Positions 14,078 through 26,892 of a stretch of 40,589 nucleotides of DNA are shown one piece after another. The notes below the pieces were generated by a model, which searched no databases, was not told where the DNA came from, and was given only the letters and a program-made list of their open reading frames with translations. The position numbers and the translations under genes are program-made. Numbering within the stretch: the first letter of the stretch is position 1; every line of letters starts with the position of its first letter. The stretch is from Cyanobium sp. Prado107 (lineage in GTDB: Bacteria > Cyanobacteriota > Cyanobacteriia > PCC-6307 > Cyanobiaceae). The stretch is taken from the NCBI GenBank assembly GCA_025454305.1, contig JALOOQ010000005.1, positions 1-40,589 of the forward strand, written 5' to 3'.

Positions 14078-15111
14078 GCTTCCTCAAGCAGTCGGGCGGC
14101 GCGCTCCAGCACCTCGGGCCCGGCCTGTTGGGCCCCGGCTGCCTGGGTGATCTGCTGCCGCCACGGCCGTGCACCGGGAACCCCCTGCACCAGCTTCACC
14201 AGATGGCGTGCGATCGGCCACAGCCGTTCCCCGCGGCTGCACCATCGCTCGGCGTAGGGGATCAGACCGCGCAGCACTGTCGCGGCAGTGGCCTCATCCC
14301 CGTTCTCAGGCTCGGCATGGATGCTCCGGTCCACGCCGGCCCAGCGCAGGGGATGGTCGTAGGCCGCCCGTCCCACCATCACCCCATCCACATGGCGCAG
14401 CTGGTGGAGGCAGTCCTCCACGGTCTCCAGGCCGCCGTTGATCTCGATCGTCAGTCCGGGCCGGTCGGCCTTGAGGCGGTGCACCCAGTCGTGGCGCAGC
14501 GGCGGGATGGTGCGGTTCTGCTTCGGGTCCAGCCCCTGCAGCCAGGCCTTGCGCGCATGCACGCTGAAGCGCTGCGCTCCGGCGGCCGCCACGGTGTCCA
14601 CGAAGGTCAGCAGCTCCGCGTAGGAGTCGCGGTCGTCGATGCCGATCCGGTGCTTGACGGTCACCGGCAGCGGAGTCGCGGTGGCCATGGCCTCTACACA
14701 ACGCGCCACCCGCTGCGGTTCCGCCATCAGGCAGGCGCCGAAGCGCCCCTGCTGCACCTTTTCACTGGGGCAGCCCACATTGAGGTTGATCTCGTCGTAG
14801 CTCCAGCCGGCTGCCAGGCGGGCGGCTTCGGCCAGCAGCGCCGGGTCGTCACCGCCCACCTGCAGGGCCAGGGGCCTCTCGCAGGGATCGAAGCCCAGCA
14901 GCCGCTCCAGCCGGCCGCCGGGCCGATCAGCCCCCGGCTCCCGACTGGCATGGTGCAGGGCCCGGGCCACCACCATCTCGCTGTAGAGCAGGCTGTGGCG
15001 GGTGATCTGCCGCATCAGCACGCGGAAGTGCCGATCGGTGCAGTCCATCATCGGGGCCACACTGAAGCGGAAGCTGGTCACCCCCCTGCTCTGGCCGATC
15101 TCTTGCTCCAT
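14056..15111 (-). CDS. dusA: tRNA-dihydrouridine(20/20a) synthase DusA (start at 15111 or 15132)
   Basis: FSVAPMMDCTDRHFRVLMRQIT, EINLNVGCPSEKVQQGRFGACLMAEP, PVTVKHRIGIDD, VHARKAWLQGLDPKQNRTIPPL. Confidence 0.93.
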   Translation of the reverse strand: MEQEIGQSRGVTSFRFSVAPMMDCTDRHFRVLMRQITRHSLLYSEMVVARALHHASREPGADRPGGRLERLLGFDPCERPLALQVGGDDPALLAEAARLAAGWSYDEINLNVGCPSEKVQQGRFGACLMAEPQRVARCVEAMATATPLPVTVKHRIGIDDRDSYAELLTFVDTVAAAGAQRFSVHARKAWLQGLDPKQNRTIPPLRHDWVHRLKADRPGLTIEINGGLETVEDCLHQLRHVDGVMVGRAAYDHPLRWAGVDRSIHAEPENGDEATAATVLRGLIPYAERWCSRGERLWPIARHLVKLVQGVPGARPWRQQITQAAGAQQAGPEVLERAARLLEEAQPSAPG

Positions 15112-15130
15112 CCCTCCATGCTGCCCAGCC

Positions 15131-16423
15131 ATGCTTCCTGAGCGGCTGCCCGTGCTGGTGGCCGGGGGTGGTCCGGCGGGGTTCATGGCTGCCATCACCG
15201 CAGCCGAGGCCGGCGGGCGAGGTGTGCATCTGCTCGAGGCCACGCCTGAGCCCCTGCACAAGGTGCGCATCAGCGGCGGCGGTCGCTGCAATGTCACCCA
15301 TGCCTGCTGGGATCCCCGCGAGCTGGTGGCTCACTATCCCCGGGGCAGCCGCGCGTTGCGGGGCCCCTTCTCCCGGTTCGCGGCGGGGGATGCGCTGGCC
15401 TGGTTCCACGAGCACGGCCTGGAGCTGGTGGAGGAAGCCGATGGCCGCCTGTTCCCCCGCTCCAACCGCTCCAGCTCGGTGGTGGACACGCTCCGCCGGG
15501 CCGCCACCAGGGCCGGGGTGACGCTGCACACGGGTCTGGCCCTGCAAAGTGCCGCCCCGGCTCCGGACGGCTTTGCCCTGCAGCTGCGGGGCCAGCAGCT
15601 GAGCGGCCGGTCCGGCGGGGTCACGGCCCGTCGGCTGGTGCTGGCCACCGGCAGCCATCCCAGCGGGCGCCGGGTGGCGGCATCCCTGGGCCACAGCCTG
15701 GTGCCGCCGGTGCCCTCCCTGTTCACCCTGGCCCTGGCCGGCGAGACCCTGCTGGCCCTGGCCGGGGTGGCGATGGATCCGGTGGGCCTCACCCTGGAGC
15801 TGCCCGATGGGGGAATCCAGCGTCAGCGGGGGCCGGTGCTGATCACCCACTGGGGCCTCAGCGGCCCGGCCACGCTGCGGCTCACCGCCTTCGCCGCCCG
15901 CCAGCTGCACGCGTGCCGCTACCGCGCCAGGCTGCGGGTGGACTGGAGTGGTGGCCGCAGTCAGACGGATCTCGCGGAGCTCTTCCAGCAGGCCCGCGGC
16001 GCCCAGGCCCGGCGACAGCTCGGCAACGCCAGGCCCTGGCCGGAGCTCAGCCGCCGGCTCTGGCAGCATCTGCTCGCCGAGGCGGGGGCGATGCCGGAGC
16101 GGCGCTGGGCCGAGCTCACCCGGGAGCTGCAGGGGCACCTGATCCGTTCCCTGAGCGATTCCTGCTATGCGGTGAGCGGTCGCGGTCCCTTCGGCGAGGA
16201 GTTCGTCACCGCCGGTGGTGTTCCCCTGGGGGAGGTGAACCTGACGACGATGGAGAGTCGCCTGCAGCCCGGGCTGTTCATTGTGGGCGAGCTGCTGGAT
16301 GTGGACGGCATCACCGGAGGCTTCAACTTCCAGCACTGCTGGACCTCGGGATGGATTGCCGGGCAATCCATCAGCGGATCAACGAGTGTAGCGGAAATCA
16401 GCGGATCTGATCGAAGATGTTGA
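15131..16423 (+). CDS. BaiN/HI0933-family NAD(P)/FAD-dependent oxidoreductase
   Basis: VLVAGGGPAGFMAAITAAEAG, KVRISGGGRCNVTHAC, VTAGGVPLGEVNLTTMESRLQPGLFIVGELLDVDGITGGFNFQHCWTSGWIAG. Confidence 0.93.
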   Translation: MLPERLPVLVAGGGPAGFMAAITAAEAGGRGVHLLEATPEPLHKVRISGGGRCNVTHACWDPRELVAHYPRGSRALRGPFSRFAAGDALAWFHEHGLELVEEADGRLFPRSNRSSSVVDTLRRAATRAGVTLHTGLALQSAAPAPDGFALQLRGQQLSGRSGGVTARRLVLATGSHPSGRRVAASLGHSLVPPVPSLFTLALAGETLLALAGVAMDPVGLTLELPDGGIQRQRGPVLITHWGLSGPATLRLTAFAARQLHACRYRARLRVDWSGGRSQTDLAELFQQARGAQARRQLGNARPWPELSRRLWQHLLAEAGAMPERRWAELTRELQGHLIRSLSDSCYAVSGRGPFGEEFVTAGGVPLGEVNLTTMESRLQPGLFIVGELLDVDGITGGFNFQHCWTSGWIAGQSISGSTSVAEISGSDRRC

Positions 16424-17657
16424 ACATTGGCAGATACATCGCAACCAGGATGACCCCCACGATGCCACCCACAAAGATGATCATCATCGGTTCAAGAAGT
16501 GAGGTCAGGGCCTTGGTTGCGTTCTCAACCTCATCTTCGTAGAAGTCGGCCACCTTGGAGAGCATGGTGTCCATTTCCCCGGTTTCCTCGCCGATGGCGA
16601 GCATGCTGAGAGCGAGCTCCGGGAAGGCCTTGGTGCGTCCCAGCGCAACGCTCAGGGGAATGCCCTGCATCACGTCCTCACGGCTGTTGGCAATGGTGTC
16701 GGCGATGATCGAGTTGCCGGTGATTTCCCGCACCACATCGAGCGAGAGAAGGATCGGCACGCCGGCCCGGGTGAGGGAGCTGAAGGTGCGGCAGAACCGT
16801 GCGGTGGCGGTTTTCTGGATGAGATCCCCGAACAGAGGCAGCTTGAGCATCAGAGCGTCGATGCGCCGTCTGCCGTAGTGGGTTCTGTAAAACCGCACCA
16901 GGATGAAAATGGCCAGCGCGATTCCGGCGGCCACGAAGATCGCGGCACTGGACCGCAGCAGATTGCTGATATTCAGGAAGAACAGGGTAAAGGCAGGCAG
17001 TTCAGCGCCCAGCTGAGAATAGAGATCTGCGAAAATGGGAATGATGAACAGCATCATTCCAAAGAACACAGCGATGGCGATCACCAGCACCGCGATCGGG
17101 TAGGCCAGGGCGCCCTTCACCTTGTTCTGGAGCTTGGCGTTCTGCTCCAACAGCTGGCCAAGGCGGCGCAGCGCCTCATCCAGCACCCCCCCCGCCTCGC
17201 CGGCCTCCACCATGGCGATCGTGAGTCGGTCGAACACCTGCGGCCAGGCCCGCATCGCCATGCCCAGGGTGTTGCCCTGGTTGAGCTCCAGGCTCACCGA
17301 TTCCAGCGCCCGCTTGAACACCGGCAGTTTCTGCTGGGATGCCATCAGCTCGATGCTGCGGATGATGGGCACACCGGTGCTCACCAGGGCGCCCATCTTG
17401 CTGGCGAACACGGCGCGGTGGCGGATGCCCGGCCGCCGCTCGAACAGGCTCTGCAGGCCGGAGAAGCGCAGCTTGCGCTTCAGTTCTTCCTGTGCCCGCT
17501 GACTGCTGGCGGAACTGCGTGGCTTGACCTTGATGTCGTTCACCAGAATGCCGCGCTGGCGCAGGCGTCGCTTCGCCTGCAGCAGATCCCCCGCATCCAC
17601 GTCGATGGCCTGTGTCTTGCCTCGGCTGTTGGTGTAGCTGGCGGTGAAGGTGGGCAT
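16398..17657 (-). CDS. pilC: Type IV pilus assembly inner-membrane protein PilC (T2SS F family)
   Basis: FASKMGALVSTGVPIIRSIELMA, VEAGEAGGVLDEALRRLG, FCRTFSSLTRAGVPILLSLDVV, ALSMLAIGEETGEMDTML. Confidence 0.95.
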   Translation of the reverse strand: MPTFTASYTNSRGKTQAIDVDAGDLLQAKRRLRQRGILVNDIKVKPRSSASSQRAQEELKRKLRFSGLQSLFERRPGIRHRAVFASKMGALVSTGVPIIRSIELMASQQKLPVFKRALESVSLELNQGNTLGMAMRAWPQVFDRLTIAMVEAGEAGGVLDEALRRLGQLLEQNAKLQNKVKGALAYPIAVLVIAIAVFFGMMLFIIPIFADLYSQLGAELPAFTLFFLNISNLLRSSAAIFVAAGIALAIFILVRFYRTHYGRRRIDALMLKLPLFGDLIQKTATARFCRTFSSLTRAGVPILLSLDVVREITGNSIIADTIANSREDVMQGIPLSVALGRTKAFPELALSMLAIGEETGEMDTMLSKVADFYEDEVENATKALTSLLEPMMIIFVGGIVGVILVAMYLPMFNIFDQIR

Positions 17658-17720
17658 GGTCGGAGATGTGGGGAGATCGACGCAGAGGGATCGGCCGGGG
17701 AACAGCCCATCGGCCGGGGA

Positions 17721-18800
17721 TCAGCTCACCTGGGCGATCAGACGCTTGAGTTCCTCCGGTTTGGTGGTTTTGGCGAGAGCTTCGTCCATGGTCACCTCGT
17801 TGGCAACCACTAGGTCGGCCAGCGCTTTCTCCAGGGTCTGCATTGCCATCTGGCCGCCCGTCTGGATCTGGGAATACAGCTGGGCCGTCTTGCCCTCCCG
17901 GATCAGGTTGGCGATGGCCGGGGTGTTGATCATGATCTCCTGGGCCATCACCCGGCCCAGCTGACCGGGAGACGGACGGTGCCGGACGCAGAGCGTCTGG
18001 GCGAACACCGCGGCCAGGCTGGTGCTGAGTTGCACGCGAATCTGGGTCTGCTGGCCGGCCGGGAACACGTCCACCATCCGGTCCACCGTCTGGGCGGCGG
18101 AGCTGGTGTGCAGGGTGCCGAACACAAGGTGGCCGGTTTCAGCTGCGGTGATCGCCAGCTGGATCGTTTCCAGGTCGCGCATTTCCCCCACCAGGATGAC
18201 GTCGGGGTCTTCGCGGAGGGCCGCCCGCAGGGCGTTGGCGAAGCTGCGGGTGTCGTCGTGCACCTGTCGTTGGTGCACGACGCTTTTCTCAGAGCGGTAG
18301 GTGAACTCGATCGGATCCTCGATCGTGATGATGTGCTCGGCGCGGGTCTTGTTGATGTGATCGAGGATGGCCGCCAGGGTGGTGGTCTTGCCGGAGCCGG
18401 TGGGGCCGGTCACCAGCACCAGCCCCTTGGGCAGTCGGCTCACCTCTTCTACGACCGAAGGCAGGCCGAGGGCCTGCATGCTGGGAATCTCATTGCCCAA
18501 GGCGCGCAGGCTGGCCGCGTAGGTGCCGCGCTGCCGGAACACGTTCACCCGGAAGCGGGCGACTCCCCGCAGGCCGTAGGAGCAGTCCAGTTCCCACTCC
18601 TGCTCCAGCTGCTTGCGCTGGGAATTGTTGAGCATGGAAAAGATCAGCTTGTTGCAGGCGTCGCTGTCCAATTGCTCGTCCTGGATCGGCCGCAGCTGGC
18701 CGTTGAAGCGCCCGTAGGGAGGCAAGCCGGCGCTGATGTGCAGGTCGCTGCCGCCATCGGCAACGAGCTGGCTCATCAGATCCTCGATCATCACGGCCAT
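17721..18800 (-). CDS. pilT: Twitching motility / pilus retraction ATPase PilT
   Basis: GGSDLHISAGLPPYGRFNG, GPTGSGKTTTLAA, DPDVILVGEMRDLETI, TGHLVFGTLHTSSAAQTVDRMVDVFP. Confidence 0.96.
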   Translation of the reverse strand: MAVMIEDLMSQLVADGGSDLHISAGLPPYGRFNGQLRPIQDEQLDSDACNKLIFSMLNNSQRKQLEQEWELDCSYGLRGVARFRVNVFRQRGTYAASLRALGNEIPSMQALGLPSVVEEVSRLPKGLVLVTGPTGSGKTTTLAAILDHINKTRAEHIITIEDPIEFTYRSEKSVVHQRQVHDDTRSFANALRAALREDPDVILVGEMRDLETIQLAITAAETGHLVFGTLHTSSAAQTVDRMVDVFPAGQQTQIRVQLSTSLAAVFAQTLCVRHRPSPGQLGRVMAQEIMINTPAIANLIREGKTAQLYSQIQTGGQMAMQTLEKALADLVVANEVTMDEALAKTTKPEELKRLIAQVS

Positions 18801-18822
18801 GGGAAACCTCGGGAAGGGTTGA

Positions 18823-20607
<1,785 letters not shown>

Positions 20608-20684
20608 GCGCCGAAGGTGCGGGCTTCCCCCGCTTGTGGGGGGCGGCCCTGGAGTTCCAACATGTCTAGAACCAAAGCCTGCGC

Positions 20685-21437
20685 TTGTCAGCCATGAGTG
20701 GAGAATCTGCGGTGGGGCCCGAGTCCAGCGCCGGAGCTGATCTGCAGCACCCACTTCCGCAGGACCCATCGGGGACCGCTGCCGCCCCGGAGTCTGGCCT
20801 GCCCGGCCCTTCCGGGACCGAAGCCGCCCCGGAGAGTCCTGGCGGTGCCGGCGATGAGGCCCAGGCTGAAGGCGACCTCGATCCCGGGCAGCGCGCCGCC
20901 CGGCTGGAGGCCGAGCTGGCGGCCCTGAAGGCCGATTACGACAACCTCAACGGCCAGTACGTGCGCCTGGCGGCGGACTTCGACAACTTCCGCAAGCGCC
21001 AGAGCCGCGACCAGGATGACCTGCGCCTGCAGATCACCTGCGGCACCCTGAGCGAGATCCTGCCGGTGCTGGACAACTTCGAGCGGGCACGGCAGCAGCT
21101 CACTCCCCAGCATGAGGAGGCCCAGACCCTCCATCGCAGCTACCAGGGCCTGTACAAGCAGCTGGTCGAGGTGTTCAAGCAGCTGGGTGTTTCTCCAATG
21201 CGCGTGGAGGGTGAGCCCTTCGATCCCAGCCTGCACGAAGCGGTGCTCCGGGAGGAGAGCCAGGAGCATCCCGAAGATGTGGTCATCGCCGAACTGCAGC
21301 GCGGGTACCAGCTCTCGGGCCGGGTGCTGCGCCATGCCCTCGTGAAGGTGTCCATGGGCCCCGGTCCCGAGTCCACCCCGGCCGCAACCGACGGCCAGGC
21401 CGGCAGCGAGGCCCAGGCCGCGTCCTTCGACGCTTGA
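20685..21437 (+). CDS. grpE: Nucleotide exchange factor GrpE (ATG at 20685 or 20694)
   Basis: [67 protein letters not shown]. Confidence 0.95.
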   Translation: MSAMSGESAVGPESSAGADLQHPLPQDPSGTAAAPESGLPGPSGTEAAPESPGGAGDEAQAEGDLDPGQRAARLEAELAALKADYDNLNGQYVRLAADFDNFRKRQSRDQDDLRLQITCGTLSEILPVLDNFERARQQLTPQHEEAQTLHRSYQGLYKQLVEVFKQLGVSPMRVEGEPFDPSLHEAVLREESQEHPEDVVIAELQRGYQLSGRVLRHALVKVSMGPGPESTPAATDGQAGSEAQAASFDA

Positions 21438-21440
21438 GCC

Positions 21441-22565
21441 ATGGCCGACTACTACGACCTGCTTGGGGTCAGCCGTGACGCCGATGCCGACACCCTCAAG
21501 CGGGCCTACCGGCGCCTGGCCCGCCAGTACCACCCGGACATCAACAAGGATCCGGGAGCCGAGGATCGCTTCAAGGAGATCGGCCGGGCCTATGAGGTGC
21601 TCAGTGATCCCCAGACCAGGGCTCGCTACGACCAGTTCGGTGAGGCCGGCCTCGGTGGAGCTGCCGGCATGCCGGACATGGGCGACATGGGTGGCTTCGC
21701 CGACCTGTTCGAAACGTTCTTCAGCGGCTTCGGCGGGGCGCCCGGTGGAGGTCCGCGCCGCCGCGGCCCGCGCCAGGGAGACGACCTGCGCCTGGATCTG
21801 ACGATCACCTTTCAGGAGGCCGTCTCCGGCATCGAGAAAGAGGTGCAGATCCGCCATCTGGAGACCTGCTCCACCTGCAAGGGCAGTGGCGCCAAGGCCG
21901 GCAGCGGTCCCACCACCTGCCCCACCTGCGGGGGTGCCGGCCAGGTGCGACGCGCCACCCGCACGCCGTTCGGCAGTTTCACCCAGGTGGCCGCCTGCCC
22001 CACCTGCGAAGGCAGCGGCGAGGTGATCGCCGACCCCTGCGGTGCCTGCGGCGGCCAGGGCCTCCAGCAGGTGCGCAAGAAGCTGCGCATCAACATCCCC
22101 GCCGGTGTCGATTCCGGAACGCGTCTGCGGGTGGCCAGTGAGGGCAACGCCGGACAGCGGGGTGGTCCTGCCGGCGATCTCTACGTGTTCCTCAGCGTGC
22201 AGCCCCACCCCCACCTGCGCCGGGACGGGATCAACGTCCAGTCGGAGGTGACGCTCAACTATCTGCAGGCGATCCTCGGCGACACGATCGAGGTGGAGAC
22301 CGTCGACGGGCATGAGCAGCTGACCATTCCGCCGGGCACCCAGCCGGGGGCGGTGCTGAGCCTGCAGGGCAAGGGAATCCCCAGGCTCGGCAACCCGGTG
22401 GCCCGGGGCAACCACCTGTTCACCGTGAAGGTGCAGCTGCCCACCCGGATCACGGATCACGAGCGCGAGCTGCTCGAGGAGCTGGCCGGCCACCACACCC
22501 GCAAGGGTGACAAGCATCCCCACAAGAGCGGGTTGTTCGGCGGCCTTTTCGGCCACCGCGACTGA
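21441..22565 (+). CDS. dnaJ: Chaperone DnaJ
   Basis: [37 protein letters not shown] (J domain), four CxxCxGxG-type zinc motifs. Confidence 0.97.
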   Translation: MADYYDLLGVSRDADADTLKRAYRRLARQYHPDINKDPGAEDRFKEIGRAYEVLSDPQTRARYDQFGEAGLGGAAGMPDMGDMGGFADLFETFFSGFGGAPGGGPRRRGPRQGDDLRLDLTITFQEAVSGIEKEVQIRHLETCSTCKGSGAKAGSGPTTCPTCGGAGQVRRATRTPFGSFTQVAACPTCEGSGEVIADPCGACGGQGLQQVRKKLRINIPAGVDSGTRLRVASEGNAGQRGGPAGDLYVFLSVQPHPHLRRDGINVQSEVTLNYLQAILGDTIEVETVDGHEQLTIPPGTQPGAVLSLQGKGIPRLGNPVARGNHLFTVKVQLPTRITDHERELLEELAGHHTRKGDKHPHKSGLFGGLFGHRD

Positions 22566-22591
22566 TCCGCCCCGGACACTCCCCGGCTGCC

Positions 22592-22861
22592 ATGGCATCG
22601 ACCCCGTCCCCTCCCGCCTCCCGCCTGAACCTGCGCGGCACCCCCTGTCCGCTCAATTTCATCCGCTCCCGGCTGGCCCTGGAGGCCCTCGCCCCCGGGG
22701 AGTGGCTGCAGCTGGATCTCGACCCCGGCGAACCGGAGCAGATGGTGAGCGAAGGCCTGCGCCAGGCCGGCCACTGCGTGCAGCGGCTGGCGGAGCCCCC
22801 GGCTGAGGAGGGTGATGATCCTGCCGGGGTCCGCCTGCTCGTCAGGCGGCATGACGGCTGA
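22592..22861 (+). CDS. TusA/SirA-like small protein
   Basis: LNLRGTPCPLNFIRSRLALEALAPGEWLQLDLDPGEP; TusA fold signature with the catalytic Cys retained. Confidence 0.8.
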   Translation: MASTPSPPASRLNLRGTPCPLNFIRSRLALEALAPGEWLQLDLDPGEPEQMVSEGLRQAGHCVQRLAEPPAEEGDDPAGVRLLVRRHDG

Positions 22862-23930
22862 CCCTGCCTGCCAGCCTCCCCCCCCGAGCGGTCTGGTGGT
22901 GGCCCTGCAGGCCAACTACTGCTGGGTGGAGCTGGAACGACCCGGCCCCGGCGAGCACAGCCGACTGCTCTGCACCCGCCGCACCCGCCTGGCCAAGGCC
23001 GGCCAGACGATCTGCGTGGGGGATCGGGTGCGGCTCGCCGGCATCGACTGGGCCTCCGGCCGGGGAGCCGTGGCGGCCGTGGAGGAGCGCAACGGTCTGC
23101 TGTCGAGACCCGCGGTCGCTAATGTGTCCCGGGTGGTGGTGGTGGTGGCCCTGGCGGAACCCGAGCCCGACCCCCTCCAGCTCACCCGTTTCCTGATCAC
23201 CGCCGAGGCCAGCGGCCGGCCTGTGGAAGTGGTGCTCTCCAAGGCCGATCTGCTTTCGCCTGGGGAGGTGGAGGCCTGGTGCCTGCGGCTGCGGGGCTGG
23301 GGCTATGGGCCGGTGCCGGTGTCGGGGCACACGGGCCAGGGGCTGGAGCCGCTGCGCCGCCTGCTCTCCCGTCCAGGCATTTCGGTGCTCTGCGGCCCGT
23401 CCGGGGTGGGCAAGAGCAGTCTGCTCAATCGCCTCGATCCGGACCTGGCGCTGCGGGTCGGCGCCGTGTCGGGGCGTCTGCAGCGGGGACGGCACACCAC
23501 CCGCCACGTGGAGCTGTTCGCCCTCGCTCCCGGAGCCCTGGTGGCGGACACCCCCGGTTTCAACCGCCCCGAGCTGCCGGAGGATCCGGTGTCCCTGGCG
23601 GTCCTGTTCCCTGAACTGCGCCAGCGCCTCAGCCAGGCCCGCTGCCGGTTCGGAGACTGCCTGCACCAGGACGAACCGGGCTGTGTCGCGTCTGAACCCT
23701 GGGAGCGTCAGCCCCTCTACAACCACTGCCTGGAGTTGATCCAGGCCCGCCTGGAGCGGCAGCGGGGTGGCGACAACCGCTGCGAGCAGCCGGGGGTCCG
23801 GCGCCGGGGCGATCGCCTGGAGCCCCGCATCGACCCTCGCCTGCGGCAACCCTCAAGGCGCAGCCGCCGTCAGCAGACGGGGCTGGAGAGCACTCGCGAC
23901 AGGGCTGACGACGACGCCTCTCTTGCCTAG
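22851..23930 (+). CDS. rsgA: Ribosome small subunit-dependent GTPase RsgA
   Basis: SVLCGPSGVGKSSLLNRLDP, HTTRHVELFAL, VADTPGFNRPELPE, CRFGDCLHQDEPGCV (circularly permuted GTPase and zinc motif). Confidence 0.96.
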   Translation: MTADPACQPPPPSGLVVALQANYCWVELERPGPGEHSRLLCTRRTRLAKAGQTICVGDRVRLAGIDWASGRGAVAAVEERNGLLSRPAVANVSRVVVVVALAEPEPDPLQLTRFLITAEASGRPVEVVLSKADLLSPGEVEAWCLRLRGWGYGPVPVSGHTGQGLEPLRRLLSRPGISVLCGPSGVGKSSLLNRLDPDLALRVGAVSGRLQRGRHTTRHVELFALAPGALVADTPGFNRPELPEDPVSLAVLFPELRQRLSQARCRFGDCLHQDEPGCVASEPWERQPLYNHCLELIQARLERQRGGDNRCEQPGVRRRGDRLEPRIDPRLRQPSRRSRRQQTGLESTRDRADDDASLA

Positions 23931-23972
23931 GCCGGCGCGGGTGGCCTCCTTCGCTTCAGCGGCCCGGCCGCT

Positions 23973-24308
23973 TCAGGCGCCCGGCAGATTCAGGTTGAGC
24001 CCGCCGGTGAGTTCCTCCATGCGGCCCTTCATGGTGCCGGTGGAGAGGTCATAGGCCGCCTGCAGGGCCTCCAGCACGGCCGCCTCGCAGACCCCCGCAC
24101 CCTCGGCGACCAGATCCGGGGCCAGCTGCACCCTCAGGGGCTGCTGGTTGCCCGACAGCCAGACGCTGGCACGTCCGTCGGCGCTGCGTCCCTCGAGCTC
24201 CATGGCATCGAGTTCCTCCTGCAGCTTCTGGGCGTTCTGCTGCAGTTCCTGGGCCTTCTTGAAGGCTTCGGTGAGCTGACCGAAGTTGGGAAGTCCGAAG
24301 CCGGCCAT
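23973..24308 (-). CDS. YbaB/EbfC family nucleoid-associated protein
   Basis: [62 protein letters not shown]. Confidence 0.93.
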   Translation of the reverse strand: MAGFGLPNFGQLTEAFKKAQELQQNAQKLQEELDAMELEGRSADGRASVWLSGNQQPLRVQLAPDLVAEGAGVCEAAVLEALQAAYDLSTGTMKGRMEELTGGLNLNLPGA

Positions 24309-24355
24309 GGCTGCTGGGGGAGCATTTGCGGCAGGCTAAGCGCTGGCGGGAGGGC

Positions 24356-25273
24356 TCAGAACCCCAGCCGCTTCACCTCGGGGTGGAGTCTCACTCCATG
24401 GGCGGCCTCCACCCGCCGCTGCACCTCGGCGATCAGGGCGTCGATGTCGTGGGCGGTGGCGCTGCCGGTGTTGACGATGAAGTTGGCATGAACCGGCGAC
24501 ACCTGGGCGCCGCCGATGCTCAGCCCCTTGAGTCCCAGCGCCTCGATCAGCCGGCCGGCCTTGAGGGGCTCGGGATTGCGGAACACGCTGCCGCAGCTGG
24601 GCTGCTGGTAGGGCTGGGTGCTGGTGCGGCTGTGCAGGTTGGCGCTGGTGCGGGCGCCGACCGCGGCCGGGTCATGTCCGGCCGAGAGGCGAAACCGGGC
24701 CGAGAGCACCACCAGGGGCACCTGCTGGAGCCGGCTGTGGCGGTAGGCGAAGTCCAGCTCGGCGGCCTGGAGCGTGAAGGGCGCCTGGGGGCGGGCGGGA
24801 TCCACCACCTGCAGGGAATGCAGCCACTCCGCCGTGCAGCCCCCCTGGGCGCCGGCGTTCATCACCGCCGCCCCGCCCACGGTGCCCGGGATGCCCACGG
24901 CCCACTCCAGACCGCTGAGACCGGCGCGGGCCGCCTTGCGGGCCAGCGAGGGAATGGGCTCGCCGGCATCGGCCTCCACCCACCCCTCCAGCGGATCGAG
25001 CCGGCTGCCCTGAAGGCGGCGCAGGCAGAGACAGAGACCCTCCAGCCCGGTGTCGGCGATCAGCAGATTGGAGCCGGCGCCGATGCAGTGCAGCGGCACA
25101 CCGGCCTGGTGGCACCAGCTCAGCAGTGCGTTCAGCTCTTCGGCGCTGGCCGGTTCGGCAAACCACTGGGCTGTGCCGCCCACCTTCCAGGTGGTGTACT
25201 CCTGCAGGCCGACCCCCGGCCGCAGGCCCGTGGTCTCGCGCAGGCTCAGCGGTGGGCTGATGGACGGCGCCAT
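24356..25273 (-). CDS. murB: UDP-N-acetylmuramate dehydrogenase
   Basis: [62 protein letters not shown]. Confidence 0.96.
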   Translation of the reverse strand: MAPSISPPLSLRETTGLRPGVGLQEYTTWKVGGTAQWFAEPASAEELNALLSWCHQAGVPLHCIGAGSNLLIADTGLEGLCLCLRRLQGSRLDPLEGWVEADAGEPIPSLARKAARAGLSGLEWAVGIPGTVGGAAVMNAGAQGGCTAEWLHSLQVVDPARPQAPFTLQAAELDFAYRHSRLQQVPLVVLSARFRLSAGHDPAAVGARTSANLHSRTSTQPYQQPSCGSVFRNPEPLKAGRLIEALGLKGLSIGGAQVSPVHANFIVNTGSATAHDIDALIAEVQRRVEAAHGVRLHPEVKRLGF

Positions 25274-25280
25274 GGCTGCC

Positions 25281-26717
25281 CTAGGCCACGAGTTGGTGCA
25301 GGTCGCTGGGCAGTTGGCTGAGGCGGTCCCAGAGACTGTTCACATCGCCGGCTCCCATGGCCAGCACCAGATCGCCGGCGGCGCTGCAGCGGCTGATGTT
25401 CCGTGCCAGTTCCTCCATGCTGCCGGCCACGGTCACGGGCAGGGATGGATCCAGCCTGCGCACCGCCTCCGCCAGGGCCTGACTGCTCACCCCCTCGATC
25501 GGATCCTCACCGGCGGCGTAGAGCGGGGCGATCTGCACGGCGTCGGCCCTGGTGAGTGCCAACGCGAACTCCTCGAGGAACTGGGCCGTGCGGCTGTAGC
25601 GGTGAGGCTGGAACACCGCGAGCAGCCTCCGGGGAGCCTGGGGCAGGGGGCTGCGGCCGCTGCTCACCATCAGACGGGCCGTGTCCAGGGTGGTGGCCAC
25701 CTCGCTGGGGTGATGGGCATAGTCGTCCACCACCAGGCGACCGTTCCAGACCCCCCGGAAATCGAAGCGCCGTCCCGGAGTGCGGAGGTTGCCGACGGCC
25801 TCGGCCAGGTCGCTGAACTCCACTCCTTCCAGCCGGCAGGCGGCCAGGGCGGCGGCGGCATTGCTGAGATTGTGGCGGCCTGGCAGGGGCAGCTCCAGCT
25901 GGCCCACGAGCACCCCCTGCTCATGGAAGCCCAGGCGGGTGCCGTCGCCCCGCTCCTCGATGGCGATGGCGGCGAAGTCCACCCCCTCGCTGGTTTCGGT
26001 GGACCACCAATGGTCGGCCTCGAAGTGCTCACGCAGGATCGGGCAGTCGCGGTTGGCCAGCAGGCGACGGCTGCCCCGGGCGAAGCGCTGCATGGTGCCG
26101 ATCAGGGCCTCGAGATTGCCGTAGTGATCGGTGTGGTCGAGCTCGAGATTGGTGAGCACCCCGAGCTCGGGCCGGAATTTCACCAGCGAGCCGTCGGACT
26201 CATCGGCCTCGGCCACCAGCAGCCTGCCCGCTCCATGGCGGCCGTTGCTGCCGAAGGCCGGCACCACGCCACCGATCACCGCCGTGGGGTCGTGCCCGGT
26301 GGCGGCCAGCAGGGTGGCCACCAGGGTGCTGGTGGTCGTCTTGCCATGGGTGCCGGCCACGGCGATGGAGGGCTGGGCGTTGATCAGGGCGGCCAGGACG
26401 TCGGAACGGTGCCAGATCGGCAGTCCCACCCGGCGGGCTTCCACCAGTTCTGGATTGGTGTCCGGCACCGCCGAGCTGATCACCACCTGGGGTGTGTGGG
26501 AGGTGCCGCTGAGGATCGCCGCCACCGTCGCCGGGCTCTGCTGCAGGAAAACACGCACACCCAGGCGGCGGAGCCGGTCGAGAACCGGGCCATCCCGGTG
26601 GTCGGAACCGCTCACGGGATGGCCGCGCTCCGCCAGGATTCCCGCCAGAGCCGACATGCCGATCCCCCCGACACCGATGAAGTGCAGAGGTTGGTGACGG
26701 CTGAGCGAGGGGATCAA
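25281..26717 (-). CDS. murC: UDP-N-acetylmuramate--L-alanine ligase
   Basis: [64 protein letters not shown]. Confidence 0.97.
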   Translation of the reverse strand: MIPSLSRHQPLHFIGVGGIGMSALAGILAERGHPVSGSDHRDGPVLDRLRRLGVRVFLQQSPATVAAILSGTSHTPQVVISSAVPDTNPELVEARRVGLPIWHRSDVLAALINAQPSIAVAGTHGKTTTSTLVATLLAATGHDPTAVIGGVVPAFGSNGRHGAGRLLVAEADESDGSLVKFRPELGVLTNLELDHTDHYGNLEALIGTMQRFARGSRRLLANRDCPILREHFEADHWWSTETSEGVDFAAIAIEERGDGTRLGFHEQGVLVGQLELPLPGRHNLSNAAAALAACRLEGVEFSDLAEAVGNLRTPGRRFDFRGVWNGRLVVDDYAHHPSEVATTLDTARLMVSSGRSPLPQAPRRLLAVFQPHRYSRTAQFLEEFALALTRADAVQIAPLYAAGEDPIEGVSSQALAEAVRRLDPSLPVTVAGSMEELARNISRCSAAGDLVLAMGAGDVNSLWDRLSQLPSDLHQLVA

Positions 26718-26892
26718 GGGGGGCTCCGGTCCGGTGGTCTGGACTTCGATGACGCCAGAACCGAGGACGTCACCACGGTGGATCCCAGCTGGGGGGCAGC
26801 CGCCGCAGCAGGAACTTAGGGCTTCCCCATGCCCTGTGCCATGACGACTTGCTACGCCCCGCTCCTCCCGGGGCCGCAGGCGGGGTCCGCGA

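Noticed and set aside
20688-22598. 636-aa minus-strand ORF opposite grpE/dnaJ
   Set aside because: Antisense shadow; grpE and dnaJ are clear
23957-23971. Near-perfect palindrome AGCGGCC-C-GGCCGCT between convergent rsgA and ybaB
   Set aside because: A 1-nt centre cannot form a normal hairpin loop and there is no T-tract; probably chance in GC-rich DNA
25050-26819. 589-aa plus-strand ORF opposite murB/murC
   Set aside because: Antisense shadow of MurB/MurC coding sequence
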